Shown here piece by piece: positions 32,273-39,339 of a DNA stretch of 45,035 bases (within the stretch, counting starts at the first letter, position 1; the number at the start of each line of letters is the position of its first letter). The position numbers were made by a program, and so were the translations under genes. The notes beneath the pieces were generated by a model. The model was not told the DNA's origin. It searched no databases and saw nothing but the letters and a program-made list of their open reading frames with translations. The stretch comes from a virus, in the IMG/VR virus record IMGVR_UViG_3300034980_000801, positions 1 to 45,035 of that record; one strand, written 5' to 3'.

Positions 32273-32875
32273 ATGCGAGCTACGGAAGTAATAGATCATG
32301 ACTGCCCTCATTGCGGCATTAAAATCGCTGCATTTACACGCAAAGGAGCTTACGAATATCAAGTTAAGGTAGGACCTTTGATCCAAAATGTTGAATTTAG
32401 ATGCACACACCTGTATATTTGCCCTAAATGCAGCGAAGGAATTGTTGCGAGTTCTCTTGCTGGTGAGATTGAACAAATTTACCCTGAGATTAAGCGCGCT
32501 ATACCGGCTCACCTTCCACCGAACGTTGAACGGTATTACAAACAAGGCTTGGATAACCTTGGTCAAAACCCAGATGCCGCTGGCATGATGTTCCGCAAGG
32601 CCCTTGAAATCGGTCTGGGGCAGAAATTCGCCAGTTATAAAGGGAGTTTTAATGAGGTTATTAAAAAAGCAGCCGCGAACAACGAAATCACCAAAGACAT
32701 TTCTGATTGGGCACATCACATCAGAAAATCCGGAAACAGTGCAACGCACGAAGACGAATACACTCCAGAACAAGCCGAAGAAATGAAGCATTTCACCGAA
32801 CTGGTTCTGACCTATATTTTCACTCTGCCGGAAAAAATCGCGACACATAAAACCAACGATAAACAGGCAGAATAG
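32273..32875 (+). CDS. DUF4145 protein with N-terminal zinc ribbon (cargo gene)
   Basis: This 200-residue protein has a zinc ribbon (C11-P-H-C14 and C50-P-K-C53) followed by the DUF4145 domain from about residue 68 (IYPEIKRAIPAHLPPNVERY). Also visible are GMMFRKALEIGL and the signature HHIRKSGNSATHEDEY, with R151 and H159. The end is FTELVLTYIFTLPEKIA. DUF4145 is HEPN-like in its R/H pattern and occurs beside restriction and other defence genes, or alone in mobile elements. ATG 32273 is preceded by GTGAGG. The 97-base gap to the divergent primase gene would hold its promoter. A nuclease or sensor role is inferred. Confidence 0.78.
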   Translation: MRATEVIDHDCPHCGIKIAAFTRKGAYEYQVKVGPLIQNVEFRCTHLYICPKCSEGIVASSLAGEIEQIYPEIKRAIPAHLPPNVERYYKQGLDNLGQNPDAAGMMFRKALEIGLGQKFASYKGSFNEVIKKAAANNEITKDISDWAHHIRKSGNSATHEDEYTPEQAEEMKHFTELVLTYIFTLPEKIATHKTNDKQAE

Positions 32876-32892
32876 TTGCAGTTTTAAAAGCA

Positions 32893-33384
32893 TCATGCCG
32901 CCCCGGCCTGGGACACACCCCGCCCCGAATAATAGCCGCGCATTTCAAGTTTGCGCCGCAGCTTGCGGGCATTCTTTATCGCGGATTTTTGGGTTTTAAG
33001 GACCAAATCCTCGTGCTGAATCACACGGGCAATCAGATCATCGGTCGCAAGGGCAAAGGCGGAGCCATCGACCAGATCAAGGGTTCCATCTTCGATCATG
33101 TCCCGAAGCCAAATGATCAGCATTTGGAACACCATCACAACCGGACGCTTTTCATAAGGGGCCAAAAGTTCGATACGCAAAGCCGTGACGCGGCGTTGCA
33201 GCTTGGCCCGCTTGGCAGGATCGACACCCTCGAAAGGTTCCTGAATGGCGGCTTTTACAAGGTCCAGGCATTTATCATCTTCGGCATTCTTGCCGCGTTC
33301 CAGCATGACCCGCACCACCGGATCAAGCATTTCAGCAGGCAAAGCCAGTTCAATGCGACGACGGTCAGAAAGATAAGCCATCAT
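32893..33384 (-). CDS. Phage early protein, unknown function
   Basis: The 163-residue protein is helical and charged (RRIELALPAEMLDPVVRVML, KRAKLQRRVTALRIELLAPY, then KSAIKNARKLRRKLEMRGYY). It lies in the minus-strand early series between the CII-like and primase genes. I recognise no motif. Two adjacent ATG codons (33384 and 33381) are equally possible starts. It may act in replication or regulation, but only position suggests that. Confidence 0.65.
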   Translation of the reverse strand: MMAYLSDRRRIELALPAEMLDPVVRVMLERGKNAEDDKCLDLVKAAIQEPFEGVDPAKRAKLQRRVTALRIELLAPYEKRPVVMVFQMLIIWLRDMIEDGTLDLVDGSAFALATDDLIARVIQHEDLVLKTQKSAIKNARKLRRKLEMRGYYSGRGVSQAGAA

Positions 33385-33407
33385 GCCGCCACCCCCAAAC
33401 AGGCAGG

Positions 33408-33436
33408 TTGCCAGAACCGGCGTCGCAAGGCATTAT
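33408..33436 (+). promoter_or_regulatory. Promoter of the second two-TM cargo gene
   Basis: TTGCCA (33408-33413), 17 bases, then CATTAT (33431-33436). The -10 hexamer is the same as that of the hicAB promoter. It lies 32 bases before the ATG and within 30 bases of the divergent minus-strand gene, giving the cargo gene its own transcription start. Confidence 0.62.
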
Positions 33437-33467
33437 TACAAGACCCTGTAATCACGGAGAAAATCAG

Positions 33468-34307
33468 ATGAGTAACACGAACAATTCCAGGGAAAAGTTG
33501 CGGTTCCTGGACATCGCTATTGTTGCCTCGATCTCCGCCATTATTGGGTCTGTCATAACAACGGTCATGATATTTGGTTTTGGATTCATTAAACCCAGCC
33601 GGCAACCGGTCGTTTTTGACACGTTGATAGAAACGATCAAAAACTGGCAAACTTTGATTGGGGCGGTATTGGCGTTGATTGCTGCTTGCTTTACAGTTTT
33701 CGTCATACACAGGCAAACGACAGAAGCACGTAAGACGGCGCTGGAACTTGCACGCGAACATCAAAAAGGAATCGAACGAAAAGCATTGATTTCTCTTCCG
33801 ACAGCTCTTGCACATATATCTGAGTGCCTTGAAGCGCAATGGCAAGAGATGGCACAGATGCATAAGGAGATTATCAAAGGCGAAGCGCTCGTCCTCAAAG
33901 AAGGTCGTATTAAAAGCCCGTCCGCAGACGCAATAATAACATTGGCAGAAATCTGCGAGCATCCTTCTGATGATAATATTGCAGATTACTGTCTTGGGAT
34001 TTCCCGTAGATTTCAATATCACAACAGCCGGATTAATAGCTATATTAATGAAAATAAAGAAAATAAAATAAATGAAATTCATATATTTAGCCTCTCTAGA
34101 ACTATCGTGGAAATTAAATGTCTCTTAAGTAAACTTTATGACTACAACGACAAAAATTTTTCAGCAGAAATGGATAAAAAAGAACTATTATCTGCATTAA
34201 GATCAATTTCATCAGACAGTAATACTTATTGTTTCCGAGAACGTATTTCCCAAGAAATTGAAACTAATATAAATGGCGTATACCGCTATAGCTTGAGCGA
34301 AGGTTAA
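33468..34307 (+). CDS. Two-TM protein with C-terminal helical domain (cargo gene, same layout as 30382-31023)
   Basis: The 279-residue product has two membrane segments (about residues 14-40 and 61-81). A long charged helix follows (HRQTTEARKTALELAREHQK), then a soluble helical domain. The second membrane segment and following helix, NWQTLIGAVLALIAACFTV, match the WETLLAGTLGLIGG pattern of the protein at 30382-31023, so both belong to one broad architecture. The start has GGAG eight bases upstream, and its own promoter is visible. The last 300 bases are strikingly AT-rich, unlike the phage genes on either side, which suggests recent transfer. Function unknown; superinfection exclusion is a reasonable hypothesis. 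Confidence 0.7.
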   Translation: MSNTNNSREKLRFLDIAIVASISAIIGSVITTVMIFGFGFIKPSRQPVVFDTLIETIKNWQTLIGAVLALIAACFTVFVIHRQTTEARKTALELAREHQKGIERKALISLPTALAHISECLEAQWQEMAQMHKEIIKGEALVLKEGRIKSPSADAIITLAEICEHPSDDNIADYCLGISRRFQYHNSRINSYINENKENKINEIHIFSLSRTIVEIKCLLSKLYDYNDKNFSAEMDKKELLSALRSISSDSNTYCFRERISQEIETNINGVYRYSLSEG

Positions 34308-34320
34308 ATTTTATAATTTA

Positions 34321-34704
34321 TTAAACTACCACCCCGCACAAACTGGGCTTTGGTTCAATCGCTGCCGTCATACGGTCGGCACATTCACGCAACAGGGCGG
34401 CAATGGATTTGATCAGGGCGCGCAGCCCGGCGCGTTCATCGGCAAAGCCGGTAATCGCCCCGGCATCATGCAGGCGGGCGGCGTAAACTTCAAAATGCGG
34501 GCAGCCTGCCCCGGCCTTTGCCGCAGCAATATCGGCATCGAACGCCGCTTGCAGACTGATCACATCAGACCGCATCGGGTTGGCGCACTGGCGCAAGCGG
34601 GAATAGGAAACACCGCAAACGGATGCCAACATATCACCACCCACGGCGTTAATCGCCGATGTGGTGGCGCTGGCGAAGCTATTTTCAGGCCGGATATAAG
34701 GCAT
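34321..34704 (-). CDS. CII-like phage regulator, probable
   Basis: This 127-residue protein is the first gene of the minus-strand early series left of cro, the position of cII in lambdoid phages. It has a helical N-terminus (ATTSAINAVGGDMLASVCG), an HTH-like stretch (SVCGVSYSRLRQCANP) and a helical C-terminus (LRALIKSIAALLRECADRM). The start MPYIRPENSF is chosen at 34704; upstream codons in this frame overlap the small plus-strand gene and are Cys/Arg-rich. A regulatory role is inferred from position and the HTH-like stretch. Confidence 0.6.
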   Translation of the reverse strand: MPYIRPENSFASATTSAINAVGGDMLASVCGVSYSRLRQCANPMRSDVISLQAAFDADIAAAKAGAGCPHFEVYAARLHDAGAITGFADERAGLRALIKSIAALLRECADRMTAAIEPKPSLCGVVV

Positions 34705-34787
34705 GGCTATCAAACTTCCCTGTTTTGGGAGTTGCCGCCCCGCAGCCCGAAGGCCATAAATGCAGGGACAGCAACGGAGCAACGACC

Positions 34788-34985
34788 ATGAACGACAGAA
34801 AAAACCGAATAGACGCCCTGAAAGCCGCAACCACCGAGTTTCGCGCAGCACTGGAAGCCTTGCAAAACAGCAGCGACCCCCAGGAAAAAGCCGAGGCCGA
34901 AGCGACCCTGAAACGGGCCGGATGGACGAAGGACGACAAGGGCGTGTTTACGCCGCCTTCGCATCCGGCAAAGTCTGATCGTTAA
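34788..34985 (+). CDS. Small plus-strand protein between cro and the CII-like gene
   Basis: A 65-residue frame starts at MNDRKNRIDALKAATTEF, with GGAG nine bases upstream. It encodes a highly charged helical protein (EALQNSSDPQEKAEAEATLK) ending KDDKGVFTPPSHPAK. It lies on the strand opposite to cro and the CII-like gene and overlaps the end of cro convergently by 38 bases. The composition is protein-like, and the frame is much better than its shadows. No family is recognised. Confidence 0.5.
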   Translation: MNDRKNRIDALKAATTEFRAALEALQNSSDPQEKAEAEATLKRAGWTKDDKGVFTPPSHPAKSDR

Positions 34986-35178
34986 CCCCCTGCGTAAATT
35001 CAACGGGGATTACGGCTTCAAATTTACGAATGGTGTTTGCGGTTGGGTTCCATTCAGGGCGGTCCATTTTACGGATAGCAGCTTCGTTTACACCCGCCAA
35101 AGCCGCCAACCGGTAAATCGCATACCCCTTGTGTTGCCGCCACGCCCGAATACGGTTCAGATTTGCATCAATCGACAT
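34948..35178 (-). CDS. Cro-like XRE/HTH regulator
   Basis: The 76-residue protein has a helix-turn-helix, readable as IYRLAALAGVNEAAIRKMDR after RIRAWRQHKGY. A short C-terminal beta/helix part follows (TIRKFEAVIPVEF). It is divergent from the S24-type repressor gene with the operators between them, the standard arrangement of cro. ATG 35178 is preferred over one 10 codons earlier because the HTH family begins close to it. It would repress the repressor gene during lytic growth. Confidence 0.82.
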   Translation of the reverse strand: MSIDANLNRIRAWRQHKGYAIYRLAALAGVNEAAIRKMDRPEWNPTANTIRKFEAVIPVEFTQGVNDQTLPDAKAA

Positions 35179-35290
35179 TGTTCTTTGCCTTCTTCCTTGA
35201 TGATGCACCGAACTTATTCGGCATTTATAACTACTGTCAACTGAAATTCGGCATATTTACCGATAAGCGGTCGGATTTTTTAGAGGCACA
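35179..35290. promoter_or_regulatory. Divergent operator/promoter region of the lysogeny switch
   Basis: TTCGGCAT occurs twice in direct orientation at 35217-35224 and 35247-35254, exactly 30 bases apart, about three helical turns. The second is part of CGGCATATTTACCG, an inverted pair. On the minus strand TTGACA (35240-35235), 17 bases and ATAAGT (35217-35212) make a plausible cro promoter. The first TTCGGCAT overlaps its -10. An AGAGG Shine-Dalgarno sequence precedes the repressor ATG. Confidence 0.62.
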
Positions 35291-36001
35291 ATGCCGAAAA
35301 CCAAAAACAAACGGGATTTTGGAGCAGAAAAAATGACCGACCCAATTGAGGAACAGCGCAAAAATTTCAATAAATGGCTAACGCGTACTGGCCAAAGCAC
35401 ACTCGCAGTCGCAAAGCAGGCCGGCATTAACGAATCAGCGTTACGGCACTACAAAAGCGGCAAAACCCGCGATCTGCGGATGGAAAACAAATTAAAAATT
35501 GCACAAACCCAGCAGACGACATTGGGAGAGATTTTTGGCGGCACAACCGGTCAGCCCCGTTCGCCAGCACCGGCAAGCATTGAAGCGTCATATGGCGTTC
35601 CGTCAGCCGAACCTCCTACTTTTGGAGGATCTGTTCCTTTGCTGGGTCGGGCGCAAAATGGGAAAATAATAGCCACTATGTTCCCGGTTGCCTGGGTTGG
35701 TGCCCCGGAATATATGCTCCTACCCGGCAATGTTTTTGCTGTTAGGGTGGCAAATAATCTCAACGCACCCCGGCTGAGAATTCGAGAGATAGTATTGTGC
35801 GCTCCCGATGAACCAATCGCCCCCAATGACGATGCAGCAGTAAGAGACACAGATGGCGAAATTCACCTGCTTCGGTGCATTGAAAACCGCCCTGAGCATG
35901 GCTTCACTGGATCCGTCTACAGCGATGAGGGCAATCAAATTACCATAGAAGCAGAAAGGATCATGAGCACAGCTCGCGTCGTTGCTATCTACCCCGCGTG
36001 A
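35291..36001 (+). CDS. CI-like repressor with HTH and degenerate S24 domain
   Basis: The 236-residue protein has an HTH at about residues 30-60 (LAVAKQAGINESALRHYKSG), a Pro/Ser/Ala-rich linker, and an S24-fold C-terminus from about 112. In S24 repressors the catalytic Ser lies in a G-D-S-M motif and the Lys in a later V-K-R. Here the matching places read NNLN (residues 155-158) and LLRC (193-196), so both catalytic residues are missing. The remainder of the fold (LRIREIVLCAPDEPI, then RVVAIYPA at the end) is kept. It probably dimerises and represses the lytic promoters but cannot self-cleave. ATG 35291 has AGAGG six bases upstream. Confidence 0.83.
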   Translation: MPKTKNKRDFGAEKMTDPIEEQRKNFNKWLTRTGQSTLAVAKQAGINESALRHYKSGKTRDLRMENKLKIAQTQQTTLGEIFGGTTGQPRSPAPASIEASYGVPSAEPPTFGGSVPLLGRAQNGKIIATMFPVAWVGAPEYMLLPGNVFAVRVANNLNAPRLRIREIVLCAPDEPIAPNDDAAVRDTDGEIHLLRCIENRPEHGFTGSVYSDEGNQITIEAERIMSTARVVAIYPA

Positions 36002-36183
36002 TTCTTTTGCAGAACGCAAGCAGGCTCGATTCTTCGAGCAACACCCGGCCTACGCAGAAAATCCGGAACGAAATCCATAAAACATGAATAAAGAATCGTT
36101 ATTTTAAACGAATAATACGTTGACAACTACGAATTATAACGACAACCTGTGCGGAATAACAACCCGTATAGGTGCACTTTCTC
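36002..36183 (+). promoter_or_regulatory. Intergenic region before the antirepressor with palindromes
   Basis: A perfect hairpin GCTCGA-TTCT-TCGAGC lies at 36024-36039, without a T-run. TCGTT-ATTTTA-AACGA (36096-36111) is an inverted repeat in AT-rich sequence and could be an operator. TTGACA occurs at 36120-36125, but no good -10 is found 17 bases on. The region probably contains the promoter of the rightward early operon. Confidence 0.5.
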
Positions 36184-36966
36184 ATGGCAACAACATTACA
36201 AGCGCTCAATGATAATTCTTGCGCCGCATTGCTATATAGCGGCACACCAATTCGCATTGATGACGACAAACTTAACCTAACAGATATGTGGCGGGCAGCG
36301 GGAGCCGATCCATCTCGCCGCCCCTACGAATGGTCCCGCAAAGAGGGCGGGCCATTCATTGAAGCGGTCACTTTGTCTTTAAATACGCCCGTCGAGCGTA
36401 TTTACATTGCAGGCCGAGGCAAAGGAGGGAGCACCCTCGCCCACTGGCAGATCGGCCTCGCTTACGCCAAGTACCTGTCACCGGAATTCCACATGTGGTG
36501 CAACACCGTCGTTCGCGACCGAATGCAAGGCACCCCCACCACGGCGGCAAATGACCATCATCACCTGAATGACCCCAACGCTCTGCGTGGTCTGCTTTTA
36601 ACCTACACCGGAAAGGTGTTGGAACTTGAAAGCAGGCTGGAACAGGCGCAGCCGAAACTTGACAGTTTTGAACGCATCGCCCAGGCCGATGGCTCGATGT
36701 GCATTACCGACGCGGCCAAGGCATTACAAATGCGCCCCAAGGACCTGTTTGACTGGATGGCGCAGAATGGCTGGACCTACAAGCGGCCCGGTACGGCGCA
36801 CTGGCTGGGTTATCAATCCAAAACAACATCCGGCCTGCTTGAACACAAGACAACGATGGTTTGGCGGTCTGACGGGTCGGAAAAGATTACCGAACAGGTT
36901 CGGATTACGGCCAAAGGCCTAACGCGACTGGCAACGCTTATAAAGCCGGCATTCCACACAGACTGA
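36184..36966 (+). CDS. KilA-N / ANT-type phage antirepressor
   Basis: The 260-residue protein combines an N-terminal KilA-N domain (NLTDMWRAAGADPSRRPYEW, then GGSTLAHWQIGLAYAKYLSP and FHMWCNTVVRD) with a C-terminal ANT/KilAC domain. The latter shows AQADGSMCITDAAKALQMRP, LFDWMAQNGWTYKRPG and ITAKGLTRLATLIKPAF. Such proteins bind and inactivate phage repressors, as Ant does in P22. This fits the missing self-cleavage of the repressor directly upstream. ATG 36184 is taken as the start; an in-frame GTG at 36172 is possible. Confidence 0.87.
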   Translation: MATTLQALNDNSCAALLYSGTPIRIDDDKLNLTDMWRAAGADPSRRPYEWSRKEGGPFIEAVTLSLNTPVERIYIAGRGKGGSTLAHWQIGLAYAKYLSPEFHMWCNTVVRDRMQGTPTTAANDHHHLNDPNALRGLLLTYTGKVLELESRLEQAQPKLDSFERIAQADGSMCITDAAKALQMRPKDLFDWMAQNGWTYKRPGTAHWLGYQSKTTSGLLEHKTTMVWRSDGSEKITEQVRITAKGLTRLATLIKPAFHTD

Positions 36967-37040
36967 CACTTTAGCTCATGACCGAACAGTGACGCAGCGA
37001 CAACGGTACAACTGCGTCCGGATTCAAGGAAACACGCCAA

Positions 37041-37295
37041 ATGTCTCTTTCATTCCAAAACGCACCTGCTATCGCGATAGATCGCGGTGCAGGCCACCTT
37101 ATCGCCGATTTCGGCCACCCCCATTTTCCCGGCTGGCAAGCGATGATGTTGCTGCTTGTGCTGCTTATGGCGGCCTACAGCATCATGTCGCCAGGCGACA
37201 GTCTGATCAGGGCGCGCGCCAGCCGCGTCCCTACCCGCATTTCGCGTACCGTTGGGTCGCGGAGCGGCGGGCGCGATGGCAAGGGTCACGCATGA
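37041..37295 (+). CDS. Small one-TM protein, unknown function
   Basis: The 84-residue product (MSLSFQNAPAIAIDRGAGHL) has one clear membrane segment at about residues 34-49 (AMMLLLVLLMAAYSIM) and an Arg-rich cytoplasmic-type tail. Its stop overlaps the next ATG by four bases (ATGA), as for most genes of this operon. No family is recognised. A longer frame in another register covers the same region but lacks the operon-style junctions. Confidence 0.55.
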   Translation: MSLSFQNAPAIAIDRGAGHLIADFGHPHFPGWQAMMLLLVLLMAAYSIMSPGDSLIRARASRVPTRISRTVGSRSGGRDGKGHA

Positions 37296-37522
37296 TGGCC
37301 GCCATGATTATCACCCACATCGATGCCGGGCCGATCGTTAAAGCGAGCATCAACCCGGCAACGGGGACCCCCAGCCTTATTTCCGCGCAGTTCGGCGACA
37401 CGCATGTGCAGATGGATATCACCTATGCCCGCGACCTTGCCGCACGCATCACCCAGGCGCTTGATTATTTGCCCCATACCGCCGCGAAAACCCCAGATCA
37501 AAACGGGAGAAAATCCGCATGA
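37292..37522 (+). CDS. Small phage protein, unknown function
   Basis: The 76-residue protein starts with MMAAMIITHIDAGP and has a beta-rich first half (SINPATGTPSLISAQFGD) and one helix (YARDLAARITQALDYL). Its ATG overlaps the upstream stop and its stop overlaps the next ATG, both in ATGA, which decides the start within a longer open frame. Function unknown. Confidence 0.55.
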   Translation: MMAAMIITHIDAGPIVKASINPATGTPSLISAQFGDTHVQMDITYARDLAARITQALDYLPHTAAKTPDQNGRKSA

Positions 37523-37797
37523 CCGCGATAATCACCCCCTTCCCACCCAGCCGCATGATGCAACCCCGCGTCATCCCCATTCGTAAAACCACCCCGGCGG
37601 CTTGCCTGCCTGCGCAAGGGTCAAGCGTGCTGTTTTACCGGGCGCGCAAATTGCGCAGCGGCACCGTGATTGTTGCCCTGCCGACCGGGCAAATCATGGT
37701 CAAGCCCGATAACGGCGACGCGACTGGCTGGATTACCCGGCGCGATCTGCACACCCATTCAATTTTTACGCCGCCGCCTGCGCCGGGCGCGGCATGA
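37519..37797 (+). CDS. Small phage protein, unknown function
   Basis: The 92-residue product has a Pro-rich N-terminus and a small beta-rich middle (RSGTVIVALPTGQIMVKPDN), reminiscent of an SH3-like or OB-like mini-domain, and ends in Pro/Ala. It is linked to the upstream gene by an ATGA overlap. No family is recognised. About 140 bases without a gene follow. Confidence 0.5.
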   Translation: MTAIITPFPPSRMMQPRVIPIRKTTPAACLPAQGSSVLFYRARKLRSGTVIVALPTGQIMVKPDNGDATGWITRRDLHTHSIFTPPPAPGAA

Positions 37798-37936
37798 CCC
37801 ACGGCTAAGCGAATACCTGGGGAGCAACGGCGCATCACGGATCTACGCCGCCAAGTCCCATAACAAGCCCCGGCAATCAGGACCGTGATCGTGATTGTTC
37901 GGGCATTTCATTCCCATGCCAATCGGAGCCCCGCAA

Positions 37937-38290
37937 ATGGCCCAGCAAAATAACGGTGAGATTAACAATTTCAGCCAGCTTGTTTCGACCCTCGAAGATG
38001 GCAGCCTGAATGCCGATTTAACCAAACAGATCGGCGAAATCGTCGAAACCCTTAACAACCATGTTCTGTCTTTTGGCGGCAGCCCGTCCGCCAGCCTGAA
38101 ACTGAAAATTGACGTCAAGCTTAAAGGCGGCGTCATACAAATCACCGCCAGTAACGACATCACCTTGCCCAAATCGCCGCGATCGCAATCGATCATGTGG
38201 AGCGACGGCAAAAACCAGCTTTGTCGCCAGAACCCGCGCCAACGCGACATGTTTGCCGACGTGAACGCGGCAGAAACCCGCGCCGTTTAA
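37937..38290 (+). CDS. Phage protein upstream of DUF2303, unknown function
   Basis: The 117-residue protein starts at MAQQNNGEINNFSQLVSTLE with GGAG nine bases upstream. A helical N-terminus (ADLTKQIGEIVETLNNHV) is followed by an amphipathic beta section (SLKLKIDVKLKGGVIQITAS) and a C-terminal Arg/Gln-rich segment. Genes of this size and pattern often precede DUF2303 genes in phages. It may act with it in DNA metabolism, but that is only association. Confidence 0.62.
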   Translation: MAQQNNGEINNFSQLVSTLEDGSLNADLTKQIGEIVETLNNHVLSFGGSPSASLKLKIDVKLKGGVIQITASNDITLPKSPRSQSIMWSDGKNQLCRQNPRQRDMFADVNAAETRAV

Positions 38291-38331
38291 CCCCGGGCAA
38301 CACCCCAACCAAAACAGGAAAGACCGTAAAA

Positions 38332-39279
38332 ATGGATACCGACACCACAACCCGCACGGAAATTGATGCCGCGCACGACCTGGTACGCCAATACAGCGAT
38401 CACACCCTTATCGACATTCAGCATAAAGGAATGTCGGCACCGGCAATCGTCATACCCGAAGGCCGCACCATCCAATCGCTTAAAAAGCTGATCGATGAAT
38501 TCCGCCCCCATCCTGAACGGCGCACCGGCGATAGCGCGATGCTGGACCTGGACAGCTTTATTGACATTACCAACCGGTTCAAATCGCCTTTCAGCGCGGT
38601 ATTCGCCGTTCACGAAGCCAGCACCGCCGGCGACCTTAAAATCACATCGGTGTTTGATTATCACGACCCGCAAACCGGCGACGACAGCCACGCCCGTTTT
38701 ATGAGCCACAAGGCACATTATCGCTTTCCGCTTTCCGATGAATGGAAGGCATGGCACGGCAAAAACGACGACTTGCTGGACCAAAGCGATTTTGCCGAAT
38801 TTCTTGAAGATCACATTACCGAAGTCGCGGCACCCCCGGAAATCGGCCAAAAACCGGAATTGACCGACTTTGAAAAACACCTGGCCAACCTGATCGCATC
38901 GCTGCAATCGCGCATTTGCGGCCCGTCAAGCCTGATGGAATTATCACGCGGCCTTGAAATCCGCACCGAAGAAAAGCTGGAAAGCACCCAGCGCCTGGCA
39001 ACCGGTGAAATGTCCCTGACATTCAGCACCGAACACAAGGACAGCGCAGGCGGACAGTTGAAAGTGCCTGACCTGTTCGTGATCAACATCCCGGTTTTCA
39101 AGGGCGGCCCCAGCTATCTGATCCCGGTACGCCTGCGGTTCAAAAAATCCGGGCCGATGTTGAAATGGAAATTCATGCTCCATCGCAGTGAAATCGTGCT
39201 GGACCACGCTTTTCGCGAAGCCGCCGAAAAGGTCCGCGAGAAAACCGAACTGCCTGTTTTCTACGGTCGGCACGAATAA
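38332..39279 (+). CDS. DUF2303 family phage protein
   Basis: The 315-residue protein shows the DUF2303 features: a start with HKGMSAPAIVIPEGRTIQSL, then RTGDSAMLDLDSFIDITNRF, TSVFDYHDP and ARFMSHKAHYRFPLSDEWKAW. The later GEMSLTFSTEHKD and IPVRLRFKKSGPMLKWKF segments also belong to it. The family is common in temperate phages near recombination genes, and its function is not established. ATG 38332 follows AGGAAAG; upstream codons overlap the preceding gene out of frame with it. Confidence 0.85.
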   Translation: MDTDTTTRTEIDAAHDLVRQYSDHTLIDIQHKGMSAPAIVIPEGRTIQSLKKLIDEFRPHPERRTGDSAMLDLDSFIDITNRFKSPFSAVFAVHEASTAGDLKITSVFDYHDPQTGDDSHARFMSHKAHYRFPLSDEWKAWHGKNDDLLDQSDFAEFLEDHITEVAAPPEIGQKPELTDFEKHLANLIASLQSRICGPSSLMELSRGLEIRTEEKLESTQRLATGEMSLTFSTEHKDSAGGQLKVPDLFVINIPVFKGGPSYLIPVRLRFKKSGPMLKWKFMLHRSEIVLDHAFREAAEKVREKTELPVFYGRHE

Positions 39280-39339
39280 GCAGCCCTGCCCGGTCTGTAT
39301 GGCCGGGCACCCTTCACCGCTCAAACACGGACAACAACA

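Noticed and set aside
32180-32896. 238-codon open frame on the minus strand
   Set aside because: It is the shadow of the DUF4145 gene and gives a Phe/Cys-rich translation without motifs, whereas the plus strand has a clear zinc ribbon and domain signature.
33381-34082. 233-codon open frame on the minus strand
   Set aside because: It is opposite the second two-TM gene, overlaps the promoter and has a Cys/Phe/Asn-rich product. The plus-strand frame has a promoter, Shine-Dalgarno sequence and TM hairpin.
36989-37291. Upstream extension of the 76-residue gene at 37292
   Set aside because: The extension is very Arg-rich and is out of frame with the one-TM gene at 37041-37295, whose ATGA junction with the shorter start fits the operon.
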